Below, one piece after another: positions 8,643 through 16,900 of a stretch of DNA of 64,000 nucleotides. Both the position numbers and the translations under genes were made by a program. The first letter of the stretch is position 1. Every line of letters begins with the position of its first letter. Source of the stretch: Bradyrhizobium guangzhouense (GTDB lineage Bacteria; Pseudomonadota; Alphaproteobacteria; Rhizobiales; Xanthobacteraceae); contig NZ_CP030053.1 in assembly GCF_004114955.1 (NCBI RefSeq), forward strand, positions 5,890,001 to 5,954,000, in the 5' to 3' direction. The notes below the pieces were generated by a model. It saw nothing but the letters and a program-made list of their open reading frames with translations, did no database searches and was not told the DNA's origin.

Positions 8643-9092
8643 ATGGCGCCCAAGCATCATCCGACGCCGCTCTCCGGATCCGACCGCAAGGCGCTGAACA
8701 AGGAACTCGGCAAGGCACGCGCGATGACCAACATCCTCGCCGCGCAGTCGGTCGACTTGCGGGCCAAGGCCGAGACCATCCTGCAGCAGGCCGACAGGCT
8801 GCTGTGCGAAAGCTGGAACGAACGGATGTGGAGCGACGGCGAGCCGATCGATCCGTCGCCGACCATCGACCAGGCAGTCCACGGCGGTTTCCCATGGCTG
8901 GAGATCCAGTGCTCCCGCTGCAAGACACCGAACGACGTCGATCTGGCGGCAATGAAACGCCCGTCGACCACCTTCGTGCACGACCTCGCCAGCCGACTGC
9001 GCTGCCGCAAATGCGCCAAGGCCGGCCGGCGGCCGGCGGCGACTCTGCTACAACTGAGCAGGCAACCCCGCCACGCTCGAACAGAACCCTGA
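8643..9092 (+). CDS. Zinc-ribbon-like conserved hypothetical, second gene of SOS-box operon
   Basis: A 149-aa protein beginning MAPKHHPTPLSG at ATG 8643. The N-terminal half is helical (KALNKELGKARAMTNILAAQSVDLRAKAETILQQADRLL). The C-terminal half has two Cys pairs, CSRC (PWLEIQCSRCKTPNDVDL) and CRKC (RLRCRKCAKAGRRP), spaced as in a four-Cys zinc ribbon; LAAMKRPSTTFVHDLASRLRCRKC is typical of a rhizobial family of unknown function. It is packed between the 8236 gene (11 bases away) and the SRAP gene (3 bases away), so it is almost certainly co-transcribed. DNA or RNA binding is plausible but unproven. Confidence 0.65.
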   Translation: MAPKHHPTPLSGSDRKALNKELGKARAMTNILAAQSVDLRAKAETILQQADRLLCESWNERMWSDGEPIDPSPTIDQAVHGGFPWLEIQCSRCKTPNDVDLAAMKRPSTTFVHDLASRLRCRKCAKAGRRPAATLLQLSRQPRHARTEP

Positions 9093-9095
9093 CCG

Positions 9096-9812
9096 ATGTG
9101 CAACCTGTATTCGATCACCACCAACCAGGCCGCCATCAGCGCGCTGTTCCGCGTCGTCAACCGGTACGTCGGCAACCTCGCGCCGATGCCCGGTGTCTTC
9201 CCCGACTACAAGGCCCCGATCGTCCGGACCGGTGTCGACGGCCGCGAGCTCGCGACCGCGCGCTGGGGCATGCCGTCGTCGTCGAAAGCGCTGATGGACG
9301 CAACGAAGAAGCGGGCCGAGAAGCTGCAGGCGAAGGGCAAGCAGGTCGACTTCAAGGAATTGCTCCGGATGGAGCCCGACGGCGGGACGACGAACATCCG
9401 CAACGTGAAGTCCAAGCACTGGACGAGATGGCTGGGTCCGGAGCACCGCTGCGTGGTGCCGTTTAACTCGTTCAGCGAGTTCAACAAGGCCGAGGGCGGC
9501 GACATCTGGTTCGCGCTTGACGAGACCCGCCCGCTCGCGTGCTTCGCGGGGATCTGGACGAACTGGACATCGGTCAGGAAGCTCAAGGAAGGCGAGACCA
9601 CCAACGACCTCTACGCGTTCCTGACCACGGAGCCGAACGCCGAGGTCGGCGCCATCCATCCCAAGGCGATGCCCGTGATCCTGACCACGCCCGACGAGGT
9701 CGAGACCTGGATGACCGCCCCGGCCGACGAGGCGCTCAAACTGCAGCGGCGGCTGCCGGACGAAGCGCTGCGGATCGTCGCCAGGGGCGTGAAGGAGGAC
9801 ATGGTCGGGTAA
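9096..9812 (+). CDS. SRAP family (YedK/HMCES-like) abasic-site-shielding protein
   Basis: A 238-aa SOS response-associated peptidase family protein. This family crosslinks abasic sites in single-stranded DNA through the amino-terminal Cys. The key residues are visible: Cys2 after Met removal (MCNLYS), Asn103 in TNIRNVKS, Glu128 in PFNSFSEF and His188 in GAIHPKAMPVIL. Compared with YedK it has an insertion of about 30 residues (65-97) between the first strands and the Asn motif. It is the last gene of the tight operon that begins at 8236 under a perfect LexA box, consistent with the name of the family, and lies next to ku. Confidence 0.9.
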   Translation: MCNLYSITTNQAAISALFRVVNRYVGNLAPMPGVFPDYKAPIVRTGVDGRELATARWGMPSSSKALMDATKKRAEKLQAKGKQVDFKELLRMEPDGGTTNIRNVKSKHWTRWLGPEHRCVVPFNSFSEFNKAEGGDIWFALDETRPLACFAGIWTNWTSVRKLKEGETTNDLYAFLTTEPNAEVGAIHPKAMPVILTTPDEVETWMTAPADEALKLQRRLPDEALRIVARGVKEDMVG

Positions 9813-9836
9813 CCCCGCCTCCTTCGACGTTTCGCC

Positions 9837-10049
9837 CTAGCTTCGGCTACTGGCTGCCGTGCGACTTCGCTTGACGACGACAGTAACCGGCCGCGAGCCG
9901 GGCAAATGCAAACTCCCCGCCTCGGCCGCTCTGTTCCGGCCGCCGCGCCAAGTCTCCACGTCCTGCTGCAGCCGGCTCGCCCAGCCGCTCTCGGCCTGGC
10001 CGAGTCTCTGTCCTGCCGATTGAACTGTCTGCATGGTTGCGTTCCTCAC
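9837..10049 (-). CDS. Possible small protein coupled to the 10046 gene
   Basis: A 70-aa frame starting at a GTG that overlaps the TGA of the upstream gene (GTGA arrangement), suggesting translational coupling. The product (MRNATMQTVQSAGQRLGQAES..) is basic and shows no recognised domain. Codon use is unremarkable for this GC-rich DNA, where open frames arise easily, so it may be spurious. Confidence 0.22.
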   Translation of the reverse strand: MRNATMQTVQSAGQRLGQAESGWASRLQQDVETWRGGRNRAAEAGSLHLPGSRPVTVVVKRSRTAASSRS

Positions 10050-10366
10050 GCCGCCAACCGCGACACCGAGAAGCGGCGCTTCGGTTTGCCGCCGGGCGGA
10101 TTGCGGGGGCCGCCATCCAGTTCGCAGAGCGCTTCAAGGATCGCGTCGATGCTGACGGGCGCCTTCAGCCCCTCGGGAGCCCGCAGCGCCGGGCAAGACG
10201 CGATGGCCGAAGCGTCCGAGGCCCAGGACGCGAGAATGGCCCGCTTTTCGGCCAGCGTCAGAGCGGGGTGGGCAACCACGTCCTTCGGATGTTCGAAGAC
10301 CGTGCCGGGGTGCAGGATGGCCTGGAAGTCGAAGACGTTGTCGTCGGTCGCGGTCGTCGGCCGCAT
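10046..10366 (-). CDS. Conserved hypothetical protein, 106 aa
   Basis: The start was placed at ATG 10366 (MRPTTATDDNVFDFQAILHPG) because a GGAGGA ribosome site lies 5 bases upstream; the ATG at 10378 lies upstream of that site. The sequence includes FEHPKDVVAHPALTLAEKRAILASWASDASAI, a phrase I recognise from rhizobial conserved hypotheticals. The C terminus is Pro/Lys/Arg rich. It is on the same strand as hspA, with a strong hairpin between them, so it is probably a separate transcription unit or gets only read-through. Function unknown. Confidence 0.65.
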   Translation of the reverse strand: MRPTTATDDNVFDFQAILHPGTVFEHPKDVVAHPALTLAEKRAILASWASDASAIASCPALRAPEGLKAPVSIDAILEALCELDGGPRNPPGGKPKRRFSVSRLAA

Positions 10367-10394
10367 GATTTCCTCCATTCGAAGACGATCATTG

Positions 10395-10422
10395 TCGGGA
10401 GCCGCAGCGCCGCGGCTCCCGA
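10395..10422 (-). terminator. Hairpin downstream of the Hsp20 gene
   Basis: Perfect 11-bp stem TCGGGAGCCGC / GCGGCTCCCGA with a 6-base loop, 11 bases after the hsp20 stop. There is no clear T-run, so it may act as an RNA 3' stabiliser or a factor-dependent stop rather than a classical terminator. Confidence 0.6.
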
Positions 10423-10432
10423 TCTCGTTCGC

Positions 10433-10888
10433 TCAGGCCGCCTTGGCTTCGAGCTGGTGGACTTTGTCCGGCGCGGCGCCGTTGATGGCGATCCGACGCG
10501 GCTTCATGGCCTCCGGGATCTCCCGAACCAGTTCGATCTTGAGCAGGCCGTTATCGAACGCCGCCGCCTTGACCTGGACGTAGTCCGCCAGGTTGAACTG
10601 GCGCTTGAAGGGCCGGTTCGAAATGCCGCGATAGAGGTACTCGCGCTCGGCCTTCTCGGGCTTGCTGCCTTCGATCGTGACGACGTTGTGCTCGGCCGTC
10701 ACCGAGATCTCCTCGGGAGAGAAGCCGGCGACCGCGAGCGAGATCTGGTAGCGATCGTCGCCGAGCCGTTCGATGTTGTAGGGGGGATAGTTGTCCTCGG
10801 CGGCCCGCTGGGCGGATTCCGCGAGGTCGAAAAGGCGATCGAAACCGATGGTCGAGCGCCAGAGGGGCGAAAAGTCGTAGCTGCGCAT
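10433..10888 (-). CDS. hspA: Small heat-shock protein (Hsp20/IbpA type), ROSE controlled
   Basis: A 151-aa alpha-crystallin-domain chaperone that holds unfolding proteins in the cytoplasm. The opening MRSYDFSPLWRSTIGFDRLFDL is typical of rhizobial class A small heat-shock proteins. The core has YNIERLGDDRYQISLAVAGFSPEEISVTAEHNVVTIEG and EREYLYRGI, and the conserved FDNGLLKIEL (G-x-L). The start was set at ATG 10888 rather than the in-frame codon at 10903, because GGAGGA lies 7 bases upstream of 10888 and is part of a ROSE RNA thermometer. Bradyrhizobium genomes carry several hspA-like genes, so the symbol marks the family member, not a specific locus. Confidence 0.9.
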   Translation of the reverse strand: MRSYDFSPLWRSTIGFDRLFDLAESAQRAAEDNYPPYNIERLGDDRYQISLAVAGFSPEEISVTAEHNVVTIEGSKPEKAEREYLYRGISNRPFKRQFNLADYVQVKAAAFDNGLLKIELVREIPEAMKPRRIAINGAAPDKVHQLEAKAA

Positions 10889-10995
10889 AGCCAGATCCTC
10901 CAAAGAGCAAAATGGTTACGAACGGCACCGGACACGACCGGTGCCCGTCTCTCGGTCCCGGGCCCAAGAGGCACCCGGAAGCCACCCTGCGGTAG
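10889..10995 (-). promoter_or_regulatory. ROSE RNA thermometer (5' UTR of hsp20)
   Basis: The leader ends with the ROSE signature: TTGCT (10906-10910) 4 bases before the Shine-Dalgarno GGAGGA (10896-10901), the pair that melts on heating. Upstream is a stable hairpin with 8-bp arms GGCACCGG / CCGGTGCC (10924-10931 with 10938-10945) and a further G/C-rich stem-loop at about 10950-10990. The order and the ATTTTGCTCTTTGGAGGAT core match my recollection of the Bradyrhizobium ROSE1 element. Confidence 0.85.
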
Positions 10996-11003
10996 CGACA
11001 AAA

Positions 11004-11031
11004 AAATTAGAAAAACCGGATTTGGTTTCAA
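11004..11031 (-). promoter_or_regulatory. Housekeeping-type promoter of hsp20
   Basis: TTGAAA (-35, 11026-11031) and TAATTT (-10, 11004-11009) with a 16-bp spacer, in an A/T-rich patch just upstream of the ROSE leader. ROSE-controlled small heat-shock genes are known to use housekeeping sigma promoters, with temperature control at translation. Confidence 0.55.
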
Positions 11032-11173
11032 GGGCGGGATCGAAAATTTTTCACGGTCCCTGCGCCTGATCGGCCCGGCGCGAATCCAGGGCCCGTGCGC
11101 CCCCGAAAGATCCTTGACTCGCCGGGGGCCGGCATACTCCACTACACCTTTCAGCGTGCTGCGGGATTGCGTC

Positions 11174-11386
11174 ATGGAGCAGGAATTTTACCAAGGCCTC
11201 GCCCACCGGGTCCGAACCCTCGCCGAGAAGGCCGACCCGTTCACCAGGCGCCGCCTGCTCGACCTGGCCAAGCGATACGACGCGAAGGGCGGTCAGACCT
11301 CCCGCCCCGCCGCGGCCGAGCGTCCCTTGCCCACACCGCGCACGACGCCGCCGGCGTCGATCCTTTCCGGACCGGGCGAGGCCTGA
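11174..11386 (+). CDS. Small conserved hypothetical protein, 70 aa
   Basis: Begins MEQEFYQGLAHRVRTLAEKADPFTRRRLLDLAKRYDAK, a short helical pattern that recurs in Bradyrhizobium small hypotheticals; the tail is Pro/Thr rich. The frame is open far upstream (from 10037), but that part is antisense to hsp20 and its ROSE leader, so the ATG at 11174 is taken as the start. No ribosome site is strong. Function unknown; possibly a stress-related small protein, as such genes often have no operon partner. Confidence 0.6.
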   Translation: MEQEFYQGLAHRVRTLAEKADPFTRRRLLDLAKRYDAKGGQTSRPAAAERPLPTPRTTPPASILSGPGEA

Positions 11387-11484
11387 CCGAATTCCGCTCG
11401 CGCCCTGAAAACTTTAGCCAATGCTCTAACGAGATTTTTGCCTCGAGGCGATAGGTTGGCCGCAGCTTTTCTCAGGTCGGTGCC

Positions 11485-12099
11485 ATGCTGCTCCTTGTGC
11501 AACTGCTGTCGTTCGCCGGAATTCTTGCGGGTCTGATCTCACTCGTCCGACCGCTACGGGTTCTGTTCATCCGCACCCGCCGGACGGCACTTGGCCTCCT
11601 TGCGGCCTGCTTCGCGACCTTCCTGGTTTCGGCCGCCGCGGACGGAGCTTCTCAACAGCGCAATCCGGCGCCGCAGCAAGTCGTCACCACGGAGGAGCCG
11701 ACGGCGTTCGACGATGGCTGCAAACTGGCCGGCGCCATTCCGAACTGCGAGGCGGAAGTCGCGAAGTCGGTCGCCAAGCAAGCCGCCCTTCCGAAACCGG
11801 CCGCGCCTCCGCCCCCCGAAGCCAGCCGAGGCGGAGGTCGGTACGCGCAGTGCGATATCTTTCTCGAGGAATCGCTGCTTGCCGACAAGGGATATGGCTC
11901 ATACGACGGCCGCGACGCCGACAACGCCATGATCAGCTGGAAGACGTGCAAATCCGGCGTCGATCTGGATCGCAAATTTCCGGATATTGCCGCCTCTGCG
12001 GATAGAACCGTTGAAAACGCGGAGCGACGCAGGGCAGAGTCCGTCGTGGCGCAATGGCGAGCCATGGAGCGGCAGCGGGAGCTGCAACGCGCTCGCTGA
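11485..12099 (+). CDS. Hypothetical membrane-anchored protein
   Basis: A 204-aa protein with two hydrophobic segments near the N terminus (about residues 1-28 and 36-52, with basic RTRR between them), then a Pro-rich linker (PKPAAPPPPEAS) and a soluble domain containing CDIFLEESLLADKGYGSYDGRDADNAMISWKTCKSG. The two Cys of the C-terminal domain could form a disulfide outside the membrane. It ends in a charged helix (ERRRAESVVAQWRAMERQRELQRAR). I do not recognise the family. Confidence 0.5.
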   Translation: MLLLVQLLSFAGILAGLISLVRPLRVLFIRTRRTALGLLAACFATFLVSAAADGASQQRNPAPQQVVTTEEPTAFDDGCKLAGAIPNCEAEVAKSVAKQAALPKPAAPPPPEASRGGGRYAQCDIFLEESLLADKGYGSYDGRDADNAMISWKTCKSGVDLDRKFPDIAASADRTVENAERRRAESVVAQWRAMERQRELQRAR

Positions 12100-12134
12100 C
12101 ATAGAACCCCCTCCCGGCGGCCTCCGCCATTTGC

Positions 12135-12632
12135 CTACCTCTCGGGCAACGGATCGTCCTCGGTCAGCCTGGTCTCGAGCCGGAGGCTGTTGAGCTTCGC
12201 GCTCCGGTGCCGAAACCGCGTGCCGCGCATCAGGACGAACCTGAAGCGGCCGGCTATCAGCATCTGAAGGATCGGCGTCAGGGCATCCCACGGGATGCCG
12301 ATGTTCCCCAGCACGCAGTCCGGGCCGAGGCTGAGCGAGCCGAGCGCGATCGGCGTCAGCTCCTTGCGACGCTCTTCCTCCAGGTCGGACGACGGCAGCA
12401 GCGAGATCTCCGCCCTGTCCGTCTTCAGGCCAGTCGGCGTCAGCAGCCGGCCTTTGATCTGCAGGTGGCGGAATTCGTGGTAGGGATCGATCGGCTGCCG
12501 CTCCATGTTGAGCGAGAACGAGTAGCCCCAGTCCCAGCCGTCGATCTCGACGACGTAGTCGACGATCTCCTCGCGCGGCTTGCGCCGCCGCTTCCGCTTC
12601 ACGCGCCTCGAAGGCTTGGGTTCGGCGGCCAT
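12135..12632 (-). CDS. Conserved hypothetical protein, 165 aa
   Basis: Starts MAAEPKPSRRVKRKRRRKPREE with a very basic N terminus, followed by a beta-rich domain: DYVVEIDGWDWGYSFSLNMERQPIDPYHEFRHLQIKGRLL...AEISLLPSSDLEEERR...LGNIGIPWDALTPILQMLIAGRFRFVLMRG. The open frame extends to 12686, but those 18 residues lack a ribosome site. I recognise it only as a rhizobial conserved hypothetical. It lies 64 bases from the next gene on the same strand. Confidence 0.6.
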   Translation of the reverse strand: MAAEPKPSRRVKRKRRRKPREEIVDYVVEIDGWDWGYSFSLNMERQPIDPYHEFRHLQIKGRLLTPTGLKTDRAEISLLPSSDLEEERRKELTPIALGSLSLGPDCVLGNIGIPWDALTPILQMLIAGRFRFVLMRGTRFRHRSAKLNSLRLETRLTEDDPLPER

Positions 12633-12696
12633 CCGTTCGACCCCGCTTCCTGACCAGGGCCAAGCTATCCGAGTCGGCCGCACCATCGAAGGCCGG

Positions 12697-13038
12697 CTAC
12701 GAGCACGCCCCCGGCGCGACGACCTCGCGTAGCGCGGCCAGCATCCTCTTCAATTCGGCCGCCCGGTCCTCAAACTCCAGGCGGTCCATGCGCGCGAAGT
12801 CATCCCACCAGTCAGAAGCCCAACGTCGCTCGATGATGTTGCGGAGCACCAGGATGAAATTCGCCTGCACCACCTCGTTCTCGCCAAGGCGGTCGCGCAG
12901 CACGGGCACGCCGCCGGCGGCCTCGCCGATCGCTGCGACCCGCGAGGTTTCGTCGGCCATGGCCTCGTCGATCTTCTCCTCGATGAAGTCCATCAGGTCT
13001 AGGACGAAGGCGGCAAATTCGGTGCGGCGGTGTGTCAT
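12697..13038 (-). CDS. Conserved hypothetical protein, 113 aa, helical
   Basis: The start was set at ATG 13038 (MTHRRTEFAAFVLDLMDFIEEKIDEAM) because GGAG lies 6 bases upstream; the frame stays open to 13329, but that extension is low complexity and Arg/Ser rich. The protein is mostly helical and acidic, with ASDWWDDFARMDRLEFEDRAAELKRMLAAL near the C terminus. No known domain. It is probably transcribed together with the 12135 gene. Confidence 0.5.
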   Translation of the reverse strand: MTHRRTEFAAFVLDLMDFIEEKIDEAMADETSRVAAIGEAAGGVPVLRDRLGENEVVQANFILVLRNIIERRWASDWWDDFARMDRLEFEDRAAELKRMLAALREVVAPGACS

Positions 13039-13296
13039 GAGATGCTCCATTCGGTTTCCGTTGCGACCGTGTAGCCGCCGAGGCGCTGCAGCAACATTTG
13101 TTGACCGAAACCGTCGCGTAGAAAAGTTAGCTTCCCACCGACGCAGAAAGTTGCGTAGAGCGACAGACACCGCGCTCTTTTTGGTTGAAATCCGTTTTTC
13201 AGATCCTGCAGAGTGATCCCGCGGAGCTCCGGCGATGGCTTCCGCGGATTCGGTGGCGTTTCGCTCGTATCGCGTCGTGACGTCTGAACTGGATTC

Positions 13297-13956
13297 GTGG
13301 AAATCGGAATGCTTCGCGGTTGCGATCAACGGAATTCTGCTTCGAGGCTGTACGCAGTCTTCGCGAGGTCAGCCCTCTTCGCGTTCGTTTTCGCGTCAGC
13401 GCAGCCGTTCGGCGGCCTCCGAGCCGCAGAGTTTATTGCCGATCCGCATGTGGCCTCAACCCTTCGCATTCCGGATGCTCCCCCTCCGCCAGCTTCGCCG
13501 CCCGACAGCAACATGGGGCCAGGCGGAATAATTACCCATGATATGGATCCGCGAGGCACCCACAAGTACGAGCCTTATTGGGACGATGCGCCATTGTTCG
13601 TCGGCTCCATCCCCAAGGGTGACATCGGCAAGAAAGTCGTCCTGAAGGTCAAAGTGCTTCGGTTCATCACCAGCTACGAATGCACAACGGCGAAAGAAGA
13701 CCATCCGATAGAACAGTCCGATCAACTGGCTCCCACAACTTACGCCTTCGCGGAAGTTCTATCCGTTGTGAGAGGCACATTCAGCGCAAAAAGAGTGATG
13801 CTGTGCGACGCCAGCCAGCCATCCGAGCGCTTTGCCATCGGGCAGACCGGATTGGTCTTCGGCACTCCAAGCGCAAACGCGGACGGGCATTGGCGCTTAA
13901 TCATTTCCGAAACCAACAGGCAAAGAGTCGCCCGCGAGCGCGCCGAGTCAAACTAA
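13297..13956 (+). CDS. Exported hypothetical protein next to the giant RTX gene
   Basis: A 219-aa frame with a hydrophobic stretch (LFAFVFASAQPFGGLRA) that looks like a signal peptide ending near AAEF. The true start may be downstream of the listed one; a start such as the in-frame ATG at 13309 (MLRGC) is possible. The mature part carries VVLKVKVLRFITSYECTTAKEDHP and VRGTFSAKRVMLCDASQPSERFAIGQTGLVFG, a beta-rich pattern with no family I recognise. It ends 9 bases before the RTX gene start, so the two are likely co-transcribed; the base composition is less GC-rich than in the flanks. Confidence 0.5.
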   Translation: MEIGMLRGCDQRNSASRLYAVFARSALFAFVFASAQPFGGLRAAEFIADPHVASTLRIPDAPPPPASPPDSNMGPGGIITHDMDPRGTHKYEPYWDDAPLFVGSIPKGDIGKKVVLKVKVLRFITSYECTTAKEDHPIEQSDQLAPTTYAFAEVLSVVRGTFSAKRVMLCDASQPSERFAIGQTGLVFGTPSANADGHWRLIISETNRQRVARERAESN

Positions 13957-13965
13957 GGAACCCAC

Positions 13966-16900
13966 ATGTCTTGGGACGCATTCGTCAAAAGCATCGACTG
14001 GTGGCACGAAGGCAATACGTTCAACAACGGGCGTGGCACCGGGACGGAGTTTTCCGTCCAAGACCAGCAAAAAATCCTCGCTGCCCTACAATTCATTTAC
14101 CTGAATTCGCCTTCGGCTCAGGCGATTATGGACGCTCTGGCGACCACCACGCATCTCGAGATTTACCAGGAAACGAGGGCCACCGGCGCCTATACCCTTC
14201 CAGACAACCGCCTGCCAACGATCGGACTCAATATCCAAGGAATTGCGAACAGCTACTACGTAAACGCGTACGGCACCTTGACCCAGGAGCCGCTTGACCT
14301 CGCGATTATTCATGAAATCAGTCACGCCTTCATGGGAACCACCGACCCGCTCATTTCGACCAATTCCACGCAAAACTCTCCAGATTACAACTTTTTCGGC
14401 TCGGTCATCGATACTCCGACCCCGTCCGACGGCACTGTTTGGAGCAAGGACATCCAGGATGCACTGAAGCTTGGGGCTGTCGGGATCGAGAACCTCGTCG
14501 CCAGCGAAATTGCGAACCGCAACTTCCAATACGAAAAGTATGAGCGCTCCTCCTACTGGTCCTCGTTCAAGGAATACAATTTCATCACTGATCCGTTCGG
14601 GACAGTTCCAAACCCGATCTATAGCTGGCTCTCGACCCCTCCATATACATCGTTCACCGGCGGATCACACGTCGACATCGTGCGGTATGGCGATATCGCA
14701 CCCGACTCCGCCGGCGGCGACACAATCGACATGTCGGCGCGCACCGACGACAAAGCGATGCTCGTCTTTGGCTTCAACGGCGGCGACAGAATCGTATCGG
14801 GGTCTCAAAACGACTACCTGTACGGCGGGGATGGCAACGACACCTTTACCGCGGGTGCCGGAAATAACTTCATCCACGGAGGCATGCTCGGCGGAGACAT
14901 CAAGGGCGATGGTATCGATACTGTCCAATACGTATCCAGTACGGGCAACGGCGCAAACACCGGCGCAATCATAACTCTGGATGGCGGCGGCGCGCGAGCG
15001 CAGTCATTTGGAAAGAGCACGATTCTCGTATCCGACAATGGCTTTGCGGACTCGCTAGGGCGCCATGGCAATGACGCCTTAGTTTCAATCGAACGCATTG
15101 AAGGCGTCAAAGAACTCGACGTCAGCAGCCTCGACCTGTCGAAGTACGCGCTCACGCCCAACGGCAGCGATCCAACGCTGCTCTGGGTCGCCGGCAACGG
15201 CTCCAGCACGCTCGCGCTGACCGGGTCTCTTGGCGTCTCATTCGGGACAGCGTCTGACCCCGCCTACACTGCCGTGCTGAACGGGACGTCACCAAGCGGT
15301 CTTGCCGTTAAGGGATTCACGACGCTCGACATCCGCGGCGGCGGCGACTTCGTCAAGTTCGGCGCCATAAATCCGTTCACGCAAATCGCCGTTTCCGGAT
15401 CGGGCGACCATCTCGATTTTTCCGCATCCTCTGGCGGCACAAGCACATCCGTCAACATCACCGGATCGGGAACCGAGATCGACGCTGGGAGCGGCGGCCT
15501 TTCGGCTTCCGACGCCAGCGGCACGGGGAAGTTCGTCCTTCTGGAGCGGTGGTCGGACTACAACATCTCCGGCGGCAGCGGCTCGTACACGATCACGGCG
15601 AAAGACGGGTCTGGATCGTATCATGTCTCCGGTTTCGCGACCTACAAATTCGCGGACGGCACCCTCGATGGAAACCACCTTCTTAACCAAGCGCCGAATC
15701 CGAAGTTCGGAAGCGATGGGCATTTCAGCGATTCCAACGTCCTGGACCACCTCGCCTACACTTTGGATAACGGATCGGACGCATTCGCGTCCGTGAGCAC
15801 CGTCGGGGTGGTTTCATTCAATCCTTCGGCTGCGGTCGACTACACCTTCTGGAGCAACGCGATCGTTTCGGTCTACGGGCTTCAGACGGCGGAGTGGCTC
15901 GATCCCGCCGATTTCTCCACCCTGGTTTCTCAGGCCAACCTCAACAAGGACCCCGCAAAGGCGGCGGCACTCGCTGCGGCTTTCGCGGACACGCCATACG
16001 TCGCATTCGTCGAGGCCACGGACGCGGCGGGGCAGTCTGCGGAGGTGCCCGTCTTCAAGACCGATTTCGCGTCCTCGTTCGGGCTTTCCCATCCGACGAC
16101 CACAAGTCTGCACAAGCCGATCGCGGTTTCGGCACCGTCGACGGATACCAATCTTCAGGGGGCCAGCGTCTCGGTGGGGGACGGCGCATCCTACTACGCC
16201 ACCAATGGCACCGTCGTGGGCGGCAACAACGACCTCATCACGGGGTCCAACATCAACGTCGTCGCCGGCGACAATGCTCAAGTCACCGTGTCGGACGGCA
16301 ACGTCACGGTCGGGGCCAATGCCCAGGTCGACATCTCGGGCACGCAGGGGCAGACCTATTACGTCAACGCTGGGGCAAATTCCTGGGTCGGGGATGGCGC
16401 CTTCGGCACGAATCTGTCCCTGTCCGCCTACACCAACGTTTACAGCTTTTGGGGGCGGGGCAACGTCGTCGGCAGGGACCCAGGAGGGAAGCTTTTCCTC
16501 AACGAGAACCTGTCCGATTTCCATGTGACCGCCAATCCGGACGGCGACGGGCACGCGTTTCTCCTGACTTCTGCACTCGGGTCGCAGATCCTCGAGGTCG
16601 GTTCGACGACGACGTTCGTGTTCAACGACGTGACGCTGGACGTACCGGGGCTGATGGCCTGGCAGGCCAAGCAAGACGCGATCGCCGCCGGCACCACGAT
16701 GTCGTTCGCCAGCACTACCTCCTGGCAGGCCTCCGCCAGCACAGCCAACCTACACCCGACGAGTTCGGTGCAGTTCGGCGACGTTCTGCAGGCGGGAACG
16801 CACACCACGACGATCGAATATGTCGGCTCGACGCCCCAGCTCGGGACCCTGTCCGGGTTGGTTCATGAGGCGCAATCGACCACGAGCGGCTATGTCGCTC

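Noticed and set aside
11114..11140. Promoter TTGACT...TACTCC for the 11174 gene
   Set aside because: The spacer is 15 bases, and the -10 match is poor.
10037..11161. Long plus-strand frame over the Hsp20 region
   Set aside because: Only its last 70 codons (from 11174) read like a protein; the rest is antisense to hsp20 and its ROSE leader.
13966..14650. Assignment of the RTX N terminus to M10 serralysin proteases
   Set aside because: HEISH is followed by AFMGTTD, not by the HxxGxxH/D zinc motif of that family.
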